36,686 bases of DNA from DASSFZ01 sp036514635 (GTDB lineage Bacteria; Chloroflexota; Anaerolineae; Fen-1058). Below, one piece after another: positions 15,528-23,246 of this stretch (position 1 is the first letter of the stretch; each line of letters opens with the position of its first letter). The notes beneath the pieces were generated by a model. It was not told the DNA's origin. It ran no database searches and saw only the letters and a list, made by a program, of their open reading frames with translations. Position numbers and translations under genes: made by a program. Location of the stretch: positions 1-36,686 of the forward strand of contig DATBWU010000123.1 of the NCBI GenBank assembly GCA_036514635.1. The letters run 5' to 3'.

Positions 15528-16232
15528 ATGACCCAAGAGCCTAACCTGCAACGGCTGACGATAGCGGGTCTTGCTCACCGGTGCGCGCAGGAGACCGAGC
15601 GCTTCTTCCAGCGGCAGAGTCACGATCCTCGATACTGCTTCGAACTGTTCCGGCGCGCGATTCGCGAGCAGAATCAGCACGCCTGGGAAGTCATCTACAC
15701 TCAATATCGCGCGCTGGTCACCGGATGGGTGCACGACCATCCGGCATTGGAATCCACAGGCGAAGAAGCGGATTACTTCGCCAACACGGCCTTCGAGAAG
15801 ATATGGGCCTCGCTGACACCGGAGCGCTTCGAGCGTTTTCCGGATCTCGCCTCGGTGCTGCGTTACCTGCAAATGTGCGTCTCCAGTGTGATTCTCGATC
15901 ATGTCCGCGCGGCGGAGCGCGCCAAGCTGGAAGTTCCAATGGAGGTGCTGAGCGTCGAACCGAGCGAGCCTGGCCCGGCTATCGAGGAGGCGGTGCTCGA
16001 CCGGGCGCGGCGACAGGAGTTCTGGGAGTGGCTCGACGCATGGCTGCGCGACGAAAAAGAGCGCCGGGTGATTTACGGCCTGTTTGTCCTGGCACTGAAA
16101 CCCCAGAAGCTGTACCAACAGTCCCGCACTATGTTCAACGACGTGAGGGAAATCTACCGCATCAAGCAGAACGTGATTGCCCGGTTGAGCCGCGATCCCG
16201 AGTTTCGGAGACGGTTTCACGAGAATGATTAA
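15528..16232 (+). CDS. ECF-like RNA polymerase sigma factor of the CHAT locus
   Basis: A 234-residue divergent sigma-70-family protein. Region 2 lies at about residues 35-130 (AWEVIYTQYRALVTGWV, DYFANTAFEKIWASL, then LRYLQMCVSSVILDHVRAAE). Region 4 lies at about 170-225, ending in an HTH-like stretch (VREIYRIKQNVIARL). The ATG at 15528 is the first Met preceding the conserved part, with AAGGGG upstream; the frame is open further 5' but that part has no sigma features. It is followed by a two-zinc-finger anti-sigma gene and a CHAT protease, which suggests that sigma release is the output of a proteolytic switch. It is more divergent than the ECF factor at 4532; calling it a sigma factor is well supported but its class is not. 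Confidence 0.82.
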   Translation: MTQEPNLQRLTIAGLAHRCAQETERFFQRQSHDPRYCFELFRRAIREQNQHAWEVIYTQYRALVTGWVHDHPALESTGEEADYFANTAFEKIWASLTPERFERFPDLASVLRYLQMCVSSVILDHVRAAERAKLEVPMEVLSVEPSEPGPAIEEAVLDRARRQEFWEWLDAWLRDEKERRVIYGLFVLALKPQKLYQQSRTMFNDVREIYRIKQNVIARLSRDPEFRRRFHEND

Positions 16233-16388
16233 AAATCGGGCCTGTGCTTCGTTTATTGTGGTAGACCGCCGAATCCGGGCAAGTTCGATTCGTGCAATGG
16301 GATCAGCGGTGGCGAGCACAGGAGGTCAGGCATGGCTCGATTCGGCACTCGGCGGGGGAAAAAGGCAGTGTAGGAGGCGAAAGCAATC

Positions 16389-17111
16389 ATGACCTGCGTA
16401 TCCCCACCGGAGCTGGATGACATTCAGTTAATGGCTTACCTGGATGGCGAGGTCGACCATTCCGTCGTCAGCCATCTGGCACACTGCCCCTACTGCCGCG
16501 ATAAGGCCGATCGGCTGGCCCACCTGCAACATCGCCTGGCGACTCGACTCTACCGGATCGAATGCCCGTCGCCGATGGAACTAGGAGAATACCATCTCGG
16601 TCTGCTCGATTCCACGCGAACGGCGACGGTGGCCCGTCACTTAGATGAATGCCCGCACTGCACGCATGAGATTGCCGAGCTGAAGACTTACTTGAACCAC
16701 CTGGCTCCGACGCTGGAGCTTAGCCTGCCGGATCGGATCAAAGTCCTGATCGCCCGGCTGGTCAGTGGGGCGCAGGGGGCGGCTTCGGAACGAGTGACCC
16801 TGACGCCCGCGTTCGCAGGCATTCGCGGGGAGCAGGCCGGCCCCGCCGTTTACCAGACCGACGGGGTTCAGGTTGCGATCGAAATACAGAGCGATGTCGA
16901 ACAGCCGGATCGCCAGGTCATGCTGGGACTGGTCACCGGGCTGGAGACCCGCCCCCTGACTGCGCACCTGTGGCAGGCCGAGCGGCTCGTCACGACCGCC
17001 CCAGTCGACGAAGCCGGCAACTTCGTCATTCCACACTTAACTCCGGGCCGATATGAACTGATCCTCAGTGGGCCGGACGTAGAGATTCACATTCAGGCCC
17101 TCGAAGTCTGA
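16389..17111 (+). CDS. Soluble double zinc-finger anti-sigma factor
   Basis: A 240-residue protein with two anti-sigma zinc modules in tandem: C3 with H29-x3-C33-x2-C36, and C59 with H84-x3-C88-x2-C91. The near-equal spacing indicates an internal duplication. A linker of about 35 residues (LSLPDRIKVLIARLVSGAQG) follows, then a beta-sandwich-like C-terminal domain ending in VDEAGNFVIPHLTPGRYELI, typical of carboxypeptidase-regulatory-like folds. There is no transmembrane segment, unlike most zf-HC2 anti-sigma factors. AGGAGG lies upstream of the ATG. It is the likely inhibitor of the sigma factor encoded just before it and, by position, the likely target of the CHAT protease encoded 41 bases after it. 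The target idea is inference. Confidence 0.85.
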   Translation: MTCVSPPELDDIQLMAYLDGEVDHSVVSHLAHCPYCRDKADRLAHLQHRLATRLYRIECPSPMELGEYHLGLLDSTRTATVARHLDECPHCTHEIAELKTYLNHLAPTLELSLPDRIKVLIARLVSGAQGAASERVTLTPAFAGIRGEQAGPAVYQTDGVQVAIEIQSDVEQPDRQVMLGLVTGLETRPLTAHLWQAERLVTTAPVDEAGNFVIPHLTPGRYELILSGPDVEIHIQALEV

Positions 17112-17152
17112 TCCGCACGTTCGATCAGCGTGGCGTCTAGGGGGAGGTCAAA

Positions 17153-20035
17153 ATGGACGCCCAACGCTTCGTCGAAGAGTTGCTGAAAATAGCCGATCCA
17201 GCGCTTCAGCAACAATTCCTCACCGAGCACGCCTCTTCGCTGGATGATCCGGTCGCCTACGCGTTGAAAGCGCAGGCCGATCAGTTCTTGCGCGCCGATA
17301 TTAAGCGCTCGTTGCAGGTGGTTGATCTTCTTTACCACATGGCCGAACTGACCGGCAACCCCGGGCACCGCGCGCTGGGCTTACTGGCCGAAGCCAATGC
17401 GCGCTCTATCGGGTTAGGCCTGTATCAGCGGGGTATTGATTTATATGACGAGGCGGCCGAGATCTATCGCGCGCAGGGACAGGTGGTCGACCAGGCCAAA
17501 TCGCAGGTGGGCAAAATCGGGTCGTTGATGAATCTGGGCCGTTACCAGGAGGCATTAGACATCGGCCAGTGGGCGAACACGATCTTAGAGACACATGCCC
17601 AGTCGCGCCCACGGGCGACGCTGATCATGAACATAGGCATTACTTACGAGCGCCTGGGCGAGTTGACCAAAGCCCTGGACATGCAGGAGCAGGCGGGTAC
17701 GCTCTATCGCCAATTAGAGGCCGACGGTGAAGCGGGCTTGGGTTCGGTCGAGTTGAACCGCGCGATCCTGTTTCGCAAGTTGGGTCGCTTTGAGGAGTCG
17801 ATTGAGGCGTGCGAGGCGGCGCGCGCCATACTCGCCCGGCTGGGCCAGCGTGTCGAAGCCGCGCGCGCGCAGCAGAGTCTGGCGCTGACCTATTTCGTAC
17901 TGGGCCGCTACAACGAAGCGCTGGCATGCCTGGATCAGGTGCGCGATGTTTTCGCCGCCGACGGGCGGCAGCGTGACGCGATGCTGGTCGAGTTGTTTAT
18001 CAGCGACTGCCTGCTGCAACTGCGTCGTTTCAACGACGTGTTGGATAAATGCCGCCGGGTGCGCGACCTGTTTGGCGAGCTGGGTGCGCGCTACGTCGTC
18101 GCCCAGGCCATCGTCAACGAGGCCGTGGCGTATGCCGAGCTGGGCCGCTACGATGACGCGCTGGCCTCGCTGGCCGAGGCGCGCCGCATCTTCGAGGAAG
18201 GCGGCAACACGGTGTGGGCCACATCGACGGACCTGGAAACGGCAGCCGTACTGCTGCGGCAGGGGCGGTTTGAAGACAGCCTGGTTTCGGCGCTGGCCTG
18301 CGCTGAGATTTTCAGAGCGCACGACTCGCCTGTCGAGGAAGCACAGGCCTGTCTGGTTGCCGCACGTGCAGCGCTCGCCCTGGGGCAGCATCAGCAGGCC
18401 CAGAACCTGACGCGCGAAGTGCTCGCTCTTGGAGAGGCGCGCAACTTGCCGACGTTGACCTATCAAGGTCATCGTCTGCTGGGCGCGCTGGCTGCCGCGC
18501 GCGCCGACTTTCAAGCGGCGCTGGTCGAGTACGACCAGACCATCGAAGCATTGGAGCGCCTGCGCGGCAAGCTGATGGTCGAGTTTCGGGTCGGCTTTCT
18601 GGAGGACAAAGAAGAGATCTACCAGGATGCAGTCGGACTGTGCATCGATCTCGATCAGCCGGTCCGTGCGCTAGACTACGCCGAGCGATCCAAATCGCGC
18701 GCCCTGCTCGATCTGCTGGCCCAGCGCATCAATCTCAGCGTCCAGGCGCGTGACGAGACCGATCGTGTGCTCGTCGACGAGTTGCTGCATTTGCGCGCGA
18801 AGCGGGATCAGTTGTACCGCAGTTGGGACAGCGACGAGAAGTTCACGGAGAGAGGATGGATCGCGTCGGGCGACGAGCGGCAGCAGGCTCAACAGGAAGT
18901 CTTGGAACTGGAGAATCAAATCACGGAACGATGGCACCGGCTGCTCATTCGCAACGCCGACTATGCGCGCGACGCCGCCTTGTGGCAAGTCCGCACCGAG
19001 CCGATCCAGCCGTACCTGTCGCCCGATACCTTGCTGATCGAATACTTCATCGTTCATCGCCGCCTGGTCGTTTTCCTGGTCACCGATGCCGCCGTGCGCG
19101 CGGTGCAGTTGCCCGTCGAGATCACGCAGGTGCAGCAACTCCTTCAGCGCTTGTGGCTCAATCTCGGCACGGTCCCCCGCAGCGTCCCGGCTCAGATGGC
19201 GCACCTGGAACGCAACGCTCGCGATCTGCTGGCACAGCTCCATGAATTTGTGCTCGCGCCGCTGGTCGACGAAATGTCCGGCCGCTCGCGTCTGGTCATC
19301 GTCCCGCACGGCCCACTGCATTACCTGCCCTTCCACGCGCTATGCGACGGCCAGCAGTATCTTCTGCAGCAGCACGAGATCAGTTATCTGCCCGCCGGAA
19401 GTTTTCTGCGCTACTGCCAGGAGGCCCGGTGCAACGGTTCGGATTTGATTGCCCTGGGGCACTCCTTCGAGGGCCGGCTCCCTCACACCGTGCACGAAGC
19501 CCGCTCAATCGCCGCACGGATGCGGGGGTGTGCATTTGTGGACAACGAGGCGACGCTGGCGCGCATCCAGGATACCAGCGCCCAATGCCGCATCCTGCAT
19601 CTGGCCGCGCACGGCGATTTCCGGCCCGACAATCCTCTCTTCTCCGGCCTGGCGCTGGCCGATGGCTGGCTGACGACGCTCGACATTTTCAACCTGCGTC
19701 TGAAAGCCTCGCTGGTCACGCTCAGCGCCTGCCAGACCGGTCGAAGCGTGGTCGGCGGCGGCGACGAATTGCTGGGGTTGATGCGCGCGTTCCTGTCCGC
19801 CGGTGCGGCCTCGCTGGTGTTGAGCCTGTGGGCAGTGGAAGATCGCTCGACGGCGCGGCTGATGGAAACGTTCTATCAGAGAATGGTTGAAGGCGAGACC
19901 AAGGCCGCGGCCCTGCGCCAGGCTCAATTGCGGTTCATCCAGGGTCAGCACGGCGAAGCCCAGACGGCAACCTCGTACACTCACCCTTATTTCTGGGCGC
20001 CCTTTTTCCTGGTGGGTGCCCCCGGCGCCCTGTAG
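17153..20035 (+). CDS. TPR-CHAT caspase-like protease
   Basis: A 960-residue protein. Residues about 50-480 are TPR-like helical repeats (recurring LGRYDDALASLAEA-type units) for protein contacts; about 480-610 is helical and charged; about 615-958 is a CHAT domain of the caspase-hemoglobinase fold. The catalytic dyad is intact: His820 in LHLAAHGDF and Cys860 in LSACQTG, followed by GGGDELLGLMRAFLSAGAASL, all as expected for active CHAT peptidases. The ribosome-binding site is GGGGGAGG. The related TPR-CHAT of type III-E CRISPR systems cleaves a protein that restrains a sigma factor; here the neighbours are a sigma factor and an anti-sigma protein, so an equivalent cut is plausible. No Cas gene or CRISPR is present. 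The stop codon lies in the left arm of a palindromic repeat. Confidence 0.93.
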   Translation: MDAQRFVEELLKIADPALQQQFLTEHASSLDDPVAYALKAQADQFLRADIKRSLQVVDLLYHMAELTGNPGHRALGLLAEANARSIGLGLYQRGIDLYDEAAEIYRAQGQVVDQAKSQVGKIGSLMNLGRYQEALDIGQWANTILETHAQSRPRATLIMNIGITYERLGELTKALDMQEQAGTLYRQLEADGEAGLGSVELNRAILFRKLGRFEESIEACEAARAILARLGQRVEAARAQQSLALTYFVLGRYNEALACLDQVRDVFAADGRQRDAMLVELFISDCLLQLRRFNDVLDKCRRVRDLFGELGARYVVAQAIVNEAVAYAELGRYDDALASLAEARRIFEEGGNTVWATSTDLETAAVLLRQGRFEDSLVSALACAEIFRAHDSPVEEAQACLVAARAALALGQHQQAQNLTREVLALGEARNLPTLTYQGHRLLGALAAARADFQAALVEYDQTIEALERLRGKLMVEFRVGFLEDKEEIYQDAVGLCIDLDQPVRALDYAERSKSRALLDLLAQRINLSVQARDETDRVLVDELLHLRAKRDQLYRSWDSDEKFTERGWIASGDERQQAQQEVLELENQITERWHRLLIRNADYARDAALWQVRTEPIQPYLSPDTLLIEYFIVHRRLVVFLVTDAAVRAVQLPVEITQVQQLLQRLWLNLGTVPRSVPAQMAHLERNARDLLAQLHEFVLAPLVDEMSGRSRLVIVPHGPLHYLPFHALCDGQQYLLQQHEISYLPAGSFLRYCQEARCNGSDLIALGHSFEGRLPHTVHEARSIAARMRGCAFVDNEATLARIQDTSAQCRILHLAAHGDFRPDNPLFSGLALADGWLTTLDIFNLRLKASLVTLSACQTGRSVVGGGDELLGLMRAFLSAGAASLVLSLWAVEDRSTARLMETFYQRMVEGETKAAALRQAQLRFIQGQHGEAQTATSYTHPYFWAPFFLVGAPGAL

Positions 20036-20055
20036 AGCGCGTTGCAACGCTCTAC
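20032..20055. repeat. Palindromic repeat overlapping the CHAT stop codon
   Basis: GTAGAGCG (20032-20039) and CGCTCTAC (20048-20055) form an eight-base inverted repeat around GTTGCAA. The TAG stop of the CHAT gene lies inside the left arm. There is no U-tract. Confidence 0.7.
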
Positions 20056-20057
20056 CC

Positions 20058-20365
20058 CTCTTAGAATGCCTAACAAAATGTCATTCTGAGCCGCGAAGCG
20101 GCGAAGAATCTCAACGCTGAGACCCTTCGCTGCGCTACCCAGAAACTTGGGTCGTTGCCAGGTTGTGCCCGCCCGCCGATGAACTCGGCGGGCTACACCC
20201 CAGCGTCGGATGAATCCGACTAGCCCGATTCATCGGGCGCAGCGGAGTAGCGCAGAATTCATCGCTGCGCGGACACGCCGCGCTAGTTTCTGTCTTCAAG
20301 CATATCGCCACCCGGCGATATGGAGTTCTCAGGGTGACAGTCCGGCTTTTGTTAGAGGCTCTTAA
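20058..20365. repeat. Composite MITE-like repeat between the CHAT and S8 genes
   Basis: The outer ends are related inverted repeats: CTCTTAGAATGCCTAACAAA with GTCATTCTGAG on the left, and on the right (reverse complement) TTAAGAGCCTCTAACAAAA with GTCACCCTGAG. Inside are CGAAGAATCTC and an array of palindromes with short centres: CCCGCCGA/TCGGCGGG (20172-20192), GTCGGAT/ATCCGAC (20205-20220), GCCCGAT/ATCGGGC (20223-20238) and ATATCGCC/GGCGATAT (20302-20321). No gene lies in 20036-20464. The GTCATTCTGAG arm recurs at 36577. Confidence 0.75.
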
Positions 20366-20464
20366 TGCTTGAAAAGCGGCCCTGACGTGCGTTCATAAGG
20401 ATGACACAACCAGGTACGTCTCTTGCCTCGGCTTGATCGTTTCGCCCGGGCTAAAGGGGGAAAA

Positions 20465-22216
20465 ATGCAGTCCACTCACAAATCGTCCTACCAGCGTGCC
20501 GCGATCATCGGTGCGATCCTGCTCGCGCTGTTGGTGATCCTGCTGTTGATCTGGCTGCTCTTTCGTCCCGCGCCTCCGGCATCCCGCGTGGTCAATTGTC
20601 CGCAGTCGCCGCGCGACGCACCGCAGTCAGCCGAGGGGCGCTTCGTCGATCGCCAGGTCATCGTGATCGGGGCGGCGCAGGCGATCACCGCTGTCATCGC
20701 CGAACTGCCGGAGGTTGTCGAACCGGAACCGCTGGCCGACTGCGATCTCGATTACCTGGGCCAGCTTCCCGACGTTTCCCAACAGGTTCCTGCCGATCTG
20801 TTCCAGCCGGACGATCTCACCACGCTCAACGTCCGCCTGTACAAAATCCAATCGACCGCGACGGTCACGGAAGCCGTCGCCGCGATCAACAATGCGAGCC
20901 TCGCACAGAATCGCCGGGTCTACGCCGATCCAAACTACTTAACGATTAGCATGGCCAATGCCGACGCATGTGGAAATCCCAACAGCGTCGGGGGTAGCCC
21001 CAATAGTGTCGGCGGCAGCGCCGGTGGGGCGACCGGCACACCGGCTTCCGCCGAGACCTTCGCGAACCAGTGGGCCTTCGAGCACATCGGCCTCGGCTCG
21101 CCACTTCAGGCTTACTTCACGGCCACCAAAGTTACTTACCAGGGTGGCGGTGTCCGGGTCGGCGTGTTTGATACATCGCCCTTCACGCTCACTCAAGCTG
21201 AAATAAGTGCCTCTGGCGCAACCCCCGAGGTTGAAGGGAATGCTATTCAGCGGATGGTCGACTGGCTGCCTCAGACATACCCGGCGCTCAACCTGTCCGT
21301 CTATTCGAGCACACTGCCCGACATCCAACGGCCTGCCGGCGTGCTGGCGGACGTCAATGATCACGGGCTGTTCGTATCAGGATTGATCCATGCCGTCGCC
21401 CCGAGCAGCGACATCCACCTGTTCCCGGTGCTCGACCGGTACGGCTGCGGCGATCTCTACACACTGGTGACCCGGTTGCATCGCTTCATCAGCAAGGTCA
21501 ACGCGGATCGAGGATCGCTGAAGGGCGCGGTCATCAACCTGAGCCTGGGCGTCCTGCAGCCCAGGGACACCGATGTCATTGCGCAACCGAATACCACACA
21601 AGACCTGCTGCAAGTGCAGGCGCAGCCCGGCTCGCTCGCCGATCAGCTTGCAGAGGCCTACGCACTGCTCAAGACCGACGACGTTCAGTCGCTGATGCTG
21701 ACCTTGCACATCGCGCAGGAGCAGGGCATCGTGGTGGTGGCCGCAGCGGGCAACGACTCCTGGCGCGACGAGTACCGAACGAAACCGCTCGCGCCGCAAT
21801 CCCCGGCGGCCTATCCATTCGTCATCAGCGTCGCGGGCAGCAACGCCAATCGCCAGCGGTCGTGTTTCTCCAACTGGGGCGATGTCTCGGCCCCCGCCGG
21901 CGACGGCGCGCCCGGCGAAGTCGAAACCGCCAGTGGCAAGATACCGACCTCCTGCGCGGCCAGTTTCGAGACGCCGCTGATCAGCGTGGCCGCGGACACC
22001 CCCCGGTTCCCGCTGCGCTACGCCAAATGGAACGGCACGTCGTTCGCCACGCCACTGGTCAGCGGGCTGGCGGCGCTCGTCCTCGATGCCGAGGCGCAGC
22101 AGGGGACGCGCTGGGTGCTCCCGCGCTACGTCGCCCAGGCCATCAAGTGTGGAGCGGCGGCATCCGATGGCGTGATCAACGTGCCGATTACGCTGGTGCG
22201 CTGCCTCAGGCCATAG
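20465..22216 (+). CDS. Membrane-anchored S8 (subtilisin-like) protease
   Basis: A 583-residue protease. The N-terminus has a positively charged head and one transmembrane helix (about residues 14-35), placing the rest outside the cell. Residues about 60-170 resemble an inhibitory prodomain; about 172-200 is a Gly/Ser-rich linker with an internal NSVGGSP repeat; the peptidase domain follows. The triad is intact: Asp236 (GVFDTSP), His300 (NDHGLFVSG) and Ser526 (NGTSFATPLVSG), with oxyanion-hole Asn430 (AAAGND). The start at 20465 (MQSTHKS) has AAAGGGGG upstream; a longer TTG start at 20423 has none. S8 and CHAT proteases often sit together in conflict-system loci. It has its own gap and a following terminator, so it may be a separate transcription unit. 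Confidence 0.92.
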   Translation: MQSTHKSSYQRAAIIGAILLALLVILLLIWLLFRPAPPASRVVNCPQSPRDAPQSAEGRFVDRQVIVIGAAQAITAVIAELPEVVEPEPLADCDLDYLGQLPDVSQQVPADLFQPDDLTTLNVRLYKIQSTATVTEAVAAINNASLAQNRRVYADPNYLTISMANADACGNPNSVGGSPNSVGGSAGGATGTPASAETFANQWAFEHIGLGSPLQAYFTATKVTYQGGGVRVGVFDTSPFTLTQAEISASGATPEVEGNAIQRMVDWLPQTYPALNLSVYSSTLPDIQRPAGVLADVNDHGLFVSGLIHAVAPSSDIHLFPVLDRYGCGDLYTLVTRLHRFISKVNADRGSLKGAVINLSLGVLQPRDTDVIAQPNTTQDLLQVQAQPGSLADQLAEAYALLKTDDVQSLMLTLHIAQEQGIVVVAAAGNDSWRDEYRTKPLAPQSPAAYPFVISVAGSNANRQRSCFSNWGDVSAPAGDGAPGEVETASGKIPTSCAASFETPLISVAADTPRFPLRYAKWNGTSFATPLVSGLAALVLDAEAQQGTRWVLPRYVAQAIKCGAAASDGVINVPITLVRCLRP

Positions 22217-22255
22217 CGCGACATCGGATTGCCTCAGCGCCGAATTGAACCTCGA

Positions 22256-22286
22256 AGCCCCTGGCGGATGCGCTGGGGACTTTTTC
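22256..22286 (+). terminator. Probable terminator after the S8 protease
   Basis: GCCCC (22257-22262 region) can pair with GGGG (22275-22278) around an imperfectly paired loop, followed by ACTTTTTCG. It lies about 40 bases after the stop codon. Confidence 0.6.
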
Positions 22287-22435
22287 GTTATGCGACTGTG
22301 GCGTAAAAACCCGTTTCACGCTCGTTTATACAGGCAGAGCACGCGATCGAGTTCCCGATCGGCACAACGGCATAGGGAGTCGAATGGAGGGATCACGTGG
22401 CGAGAGAGCGTTCGGCAAGTGCCTCACGCCTATCG

Positions 22436-22547
22436 CCCGACGATGAATCGTCGGGCTAATCATACGCAGCCGGATCAATCCGGCTCAGGCGCAAGCCAGC
22501 CTGCTTCAGCAGGCTTCGTGATTTCAGCGCGGAGATTTATCTCCGCG
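22436..22547. repeat. Array of four palindromes with two-base centres
   Basis: CCCGACGAT-GA-ATCGTCGGG (22436-22455), GCCGGAT-CA-ATCCGGC (22469-22484), AGCCTGCT-TC-AGCAGGCT (22498-22515) and CGCGGAGAT-TT-ATCTCCGCG (22528-22547). Arms differ in sequence but are perfectly self-complementary; spacers are 12-13 bases. The rest of the 22217-22799 gap holds the S8 terminator, a fragment ACCACGAATCTACACAAATG (22565-22584) of another common repeat type, and the leader of the next gene. Confidence 0.85.
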
Positions 22548-22799
22548 TGCAGGGCGTAAGCAGTTACCACGAATCTACACAAATGAACACGAATAGAGCC
22601 GGGATGGAACGGGCCAGGCAAGTTCTGGGCTGATGAGCCGATGCCCGCTTCATTGGAGGCGCCCCCTCATCTCCGCTGCGCAGCCTTTGGCACCCCCGCC
22701 AGAGGCTGCACTCGTTGGCATGCCTGAAAAACGCCTCAACCTTCGTTTATTCCAAATGGATGCAATTCACGCCAAAGTTCAACGTTCTGGGAGAGAACC

Positions 22800-23246
22800 A
22801 TGATCGGCAAATCCAAATCGACAACACCACCCGTCGCCAGCAACAGCATCACGACGGGAGACATCACGAACGCCACGGGCATCGCTATCGGGCCAGGCGC
22901 TCGCGCGACAGTCACCCAAGTGAGTCGCGGCGCGAGCGACGAGGTCATCGCGGTCTTCAACACACTGACGGCGAGGGTGGCTGCGCTGCCGGATAGCCCC
23001 GATCGGGCCGTCGCGCTGAGCGCCGTCAAGGCGCTCGAGGCCGAGGCCAAGAAGGGCGATCAGGCCGACGCGGGGAACGTGAGTCGATGGTTGAAGTTCC
23101 TGGCTCAGGCCGCGCCAGATATCTGGGAGGTCGCCGTCGATACCTTCCACAATCCCATCAAGGGCTTGAGCACCGTTTTCAAGAAAGTCGCCGAGCGAGC
23201 CAAAGCGGAGCGCGAGGCACAGCAGCCAGTCACGGGTAAAGCATGA
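22800..23246 (+). CDS. Small protein with Gly-rich N-terminal motif, coupled to the STAND gene
   Basis: A 148-residue protein I cannot place in a family. Residues 17-34 read ITTGDITNATGIAIGPGA, and a related pattern occurs near the N-terminus of the next protein (ITVGNMHRSVAAIGAGA, residues 20-36). The rest is helical: residues 42-80 are amphipathic (ASDEVIAVFNTLTARVAALP), 80-100 charged, and 100-135 contain WLKFLAQAAPDIWEVAVDTF and a lysine-rich tail. No membrane segment is seen. A GGGAGAG ribosome-binding site precedes the ATG. The stop overlaps the start of the STAND gene by four bases (ATGA), so the two products are made together and probably bind each other, perhaps through the shared motif. 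Confidence 0.75.
   Translation: MIGKSKSTTPPVASNSITTGDITNATGIAIGPGARATVTQVSRGASDEVIAVFNTLTARVAALPDSPDRAVALSAVKALEAEAKKGDQADAGNVSRWLKFLAQAAPDIWEVAVDTFHNPIKGLSTVFKKVAERAKAEREAQQPVTGKA

Noticed and set aside
16275..16300. TTCGATT loop between the sigma and anti-sigma genes as a tRNA T-arm
   Set aside because: The flanking stem is mismatched and no other tRNA part surrounds it.
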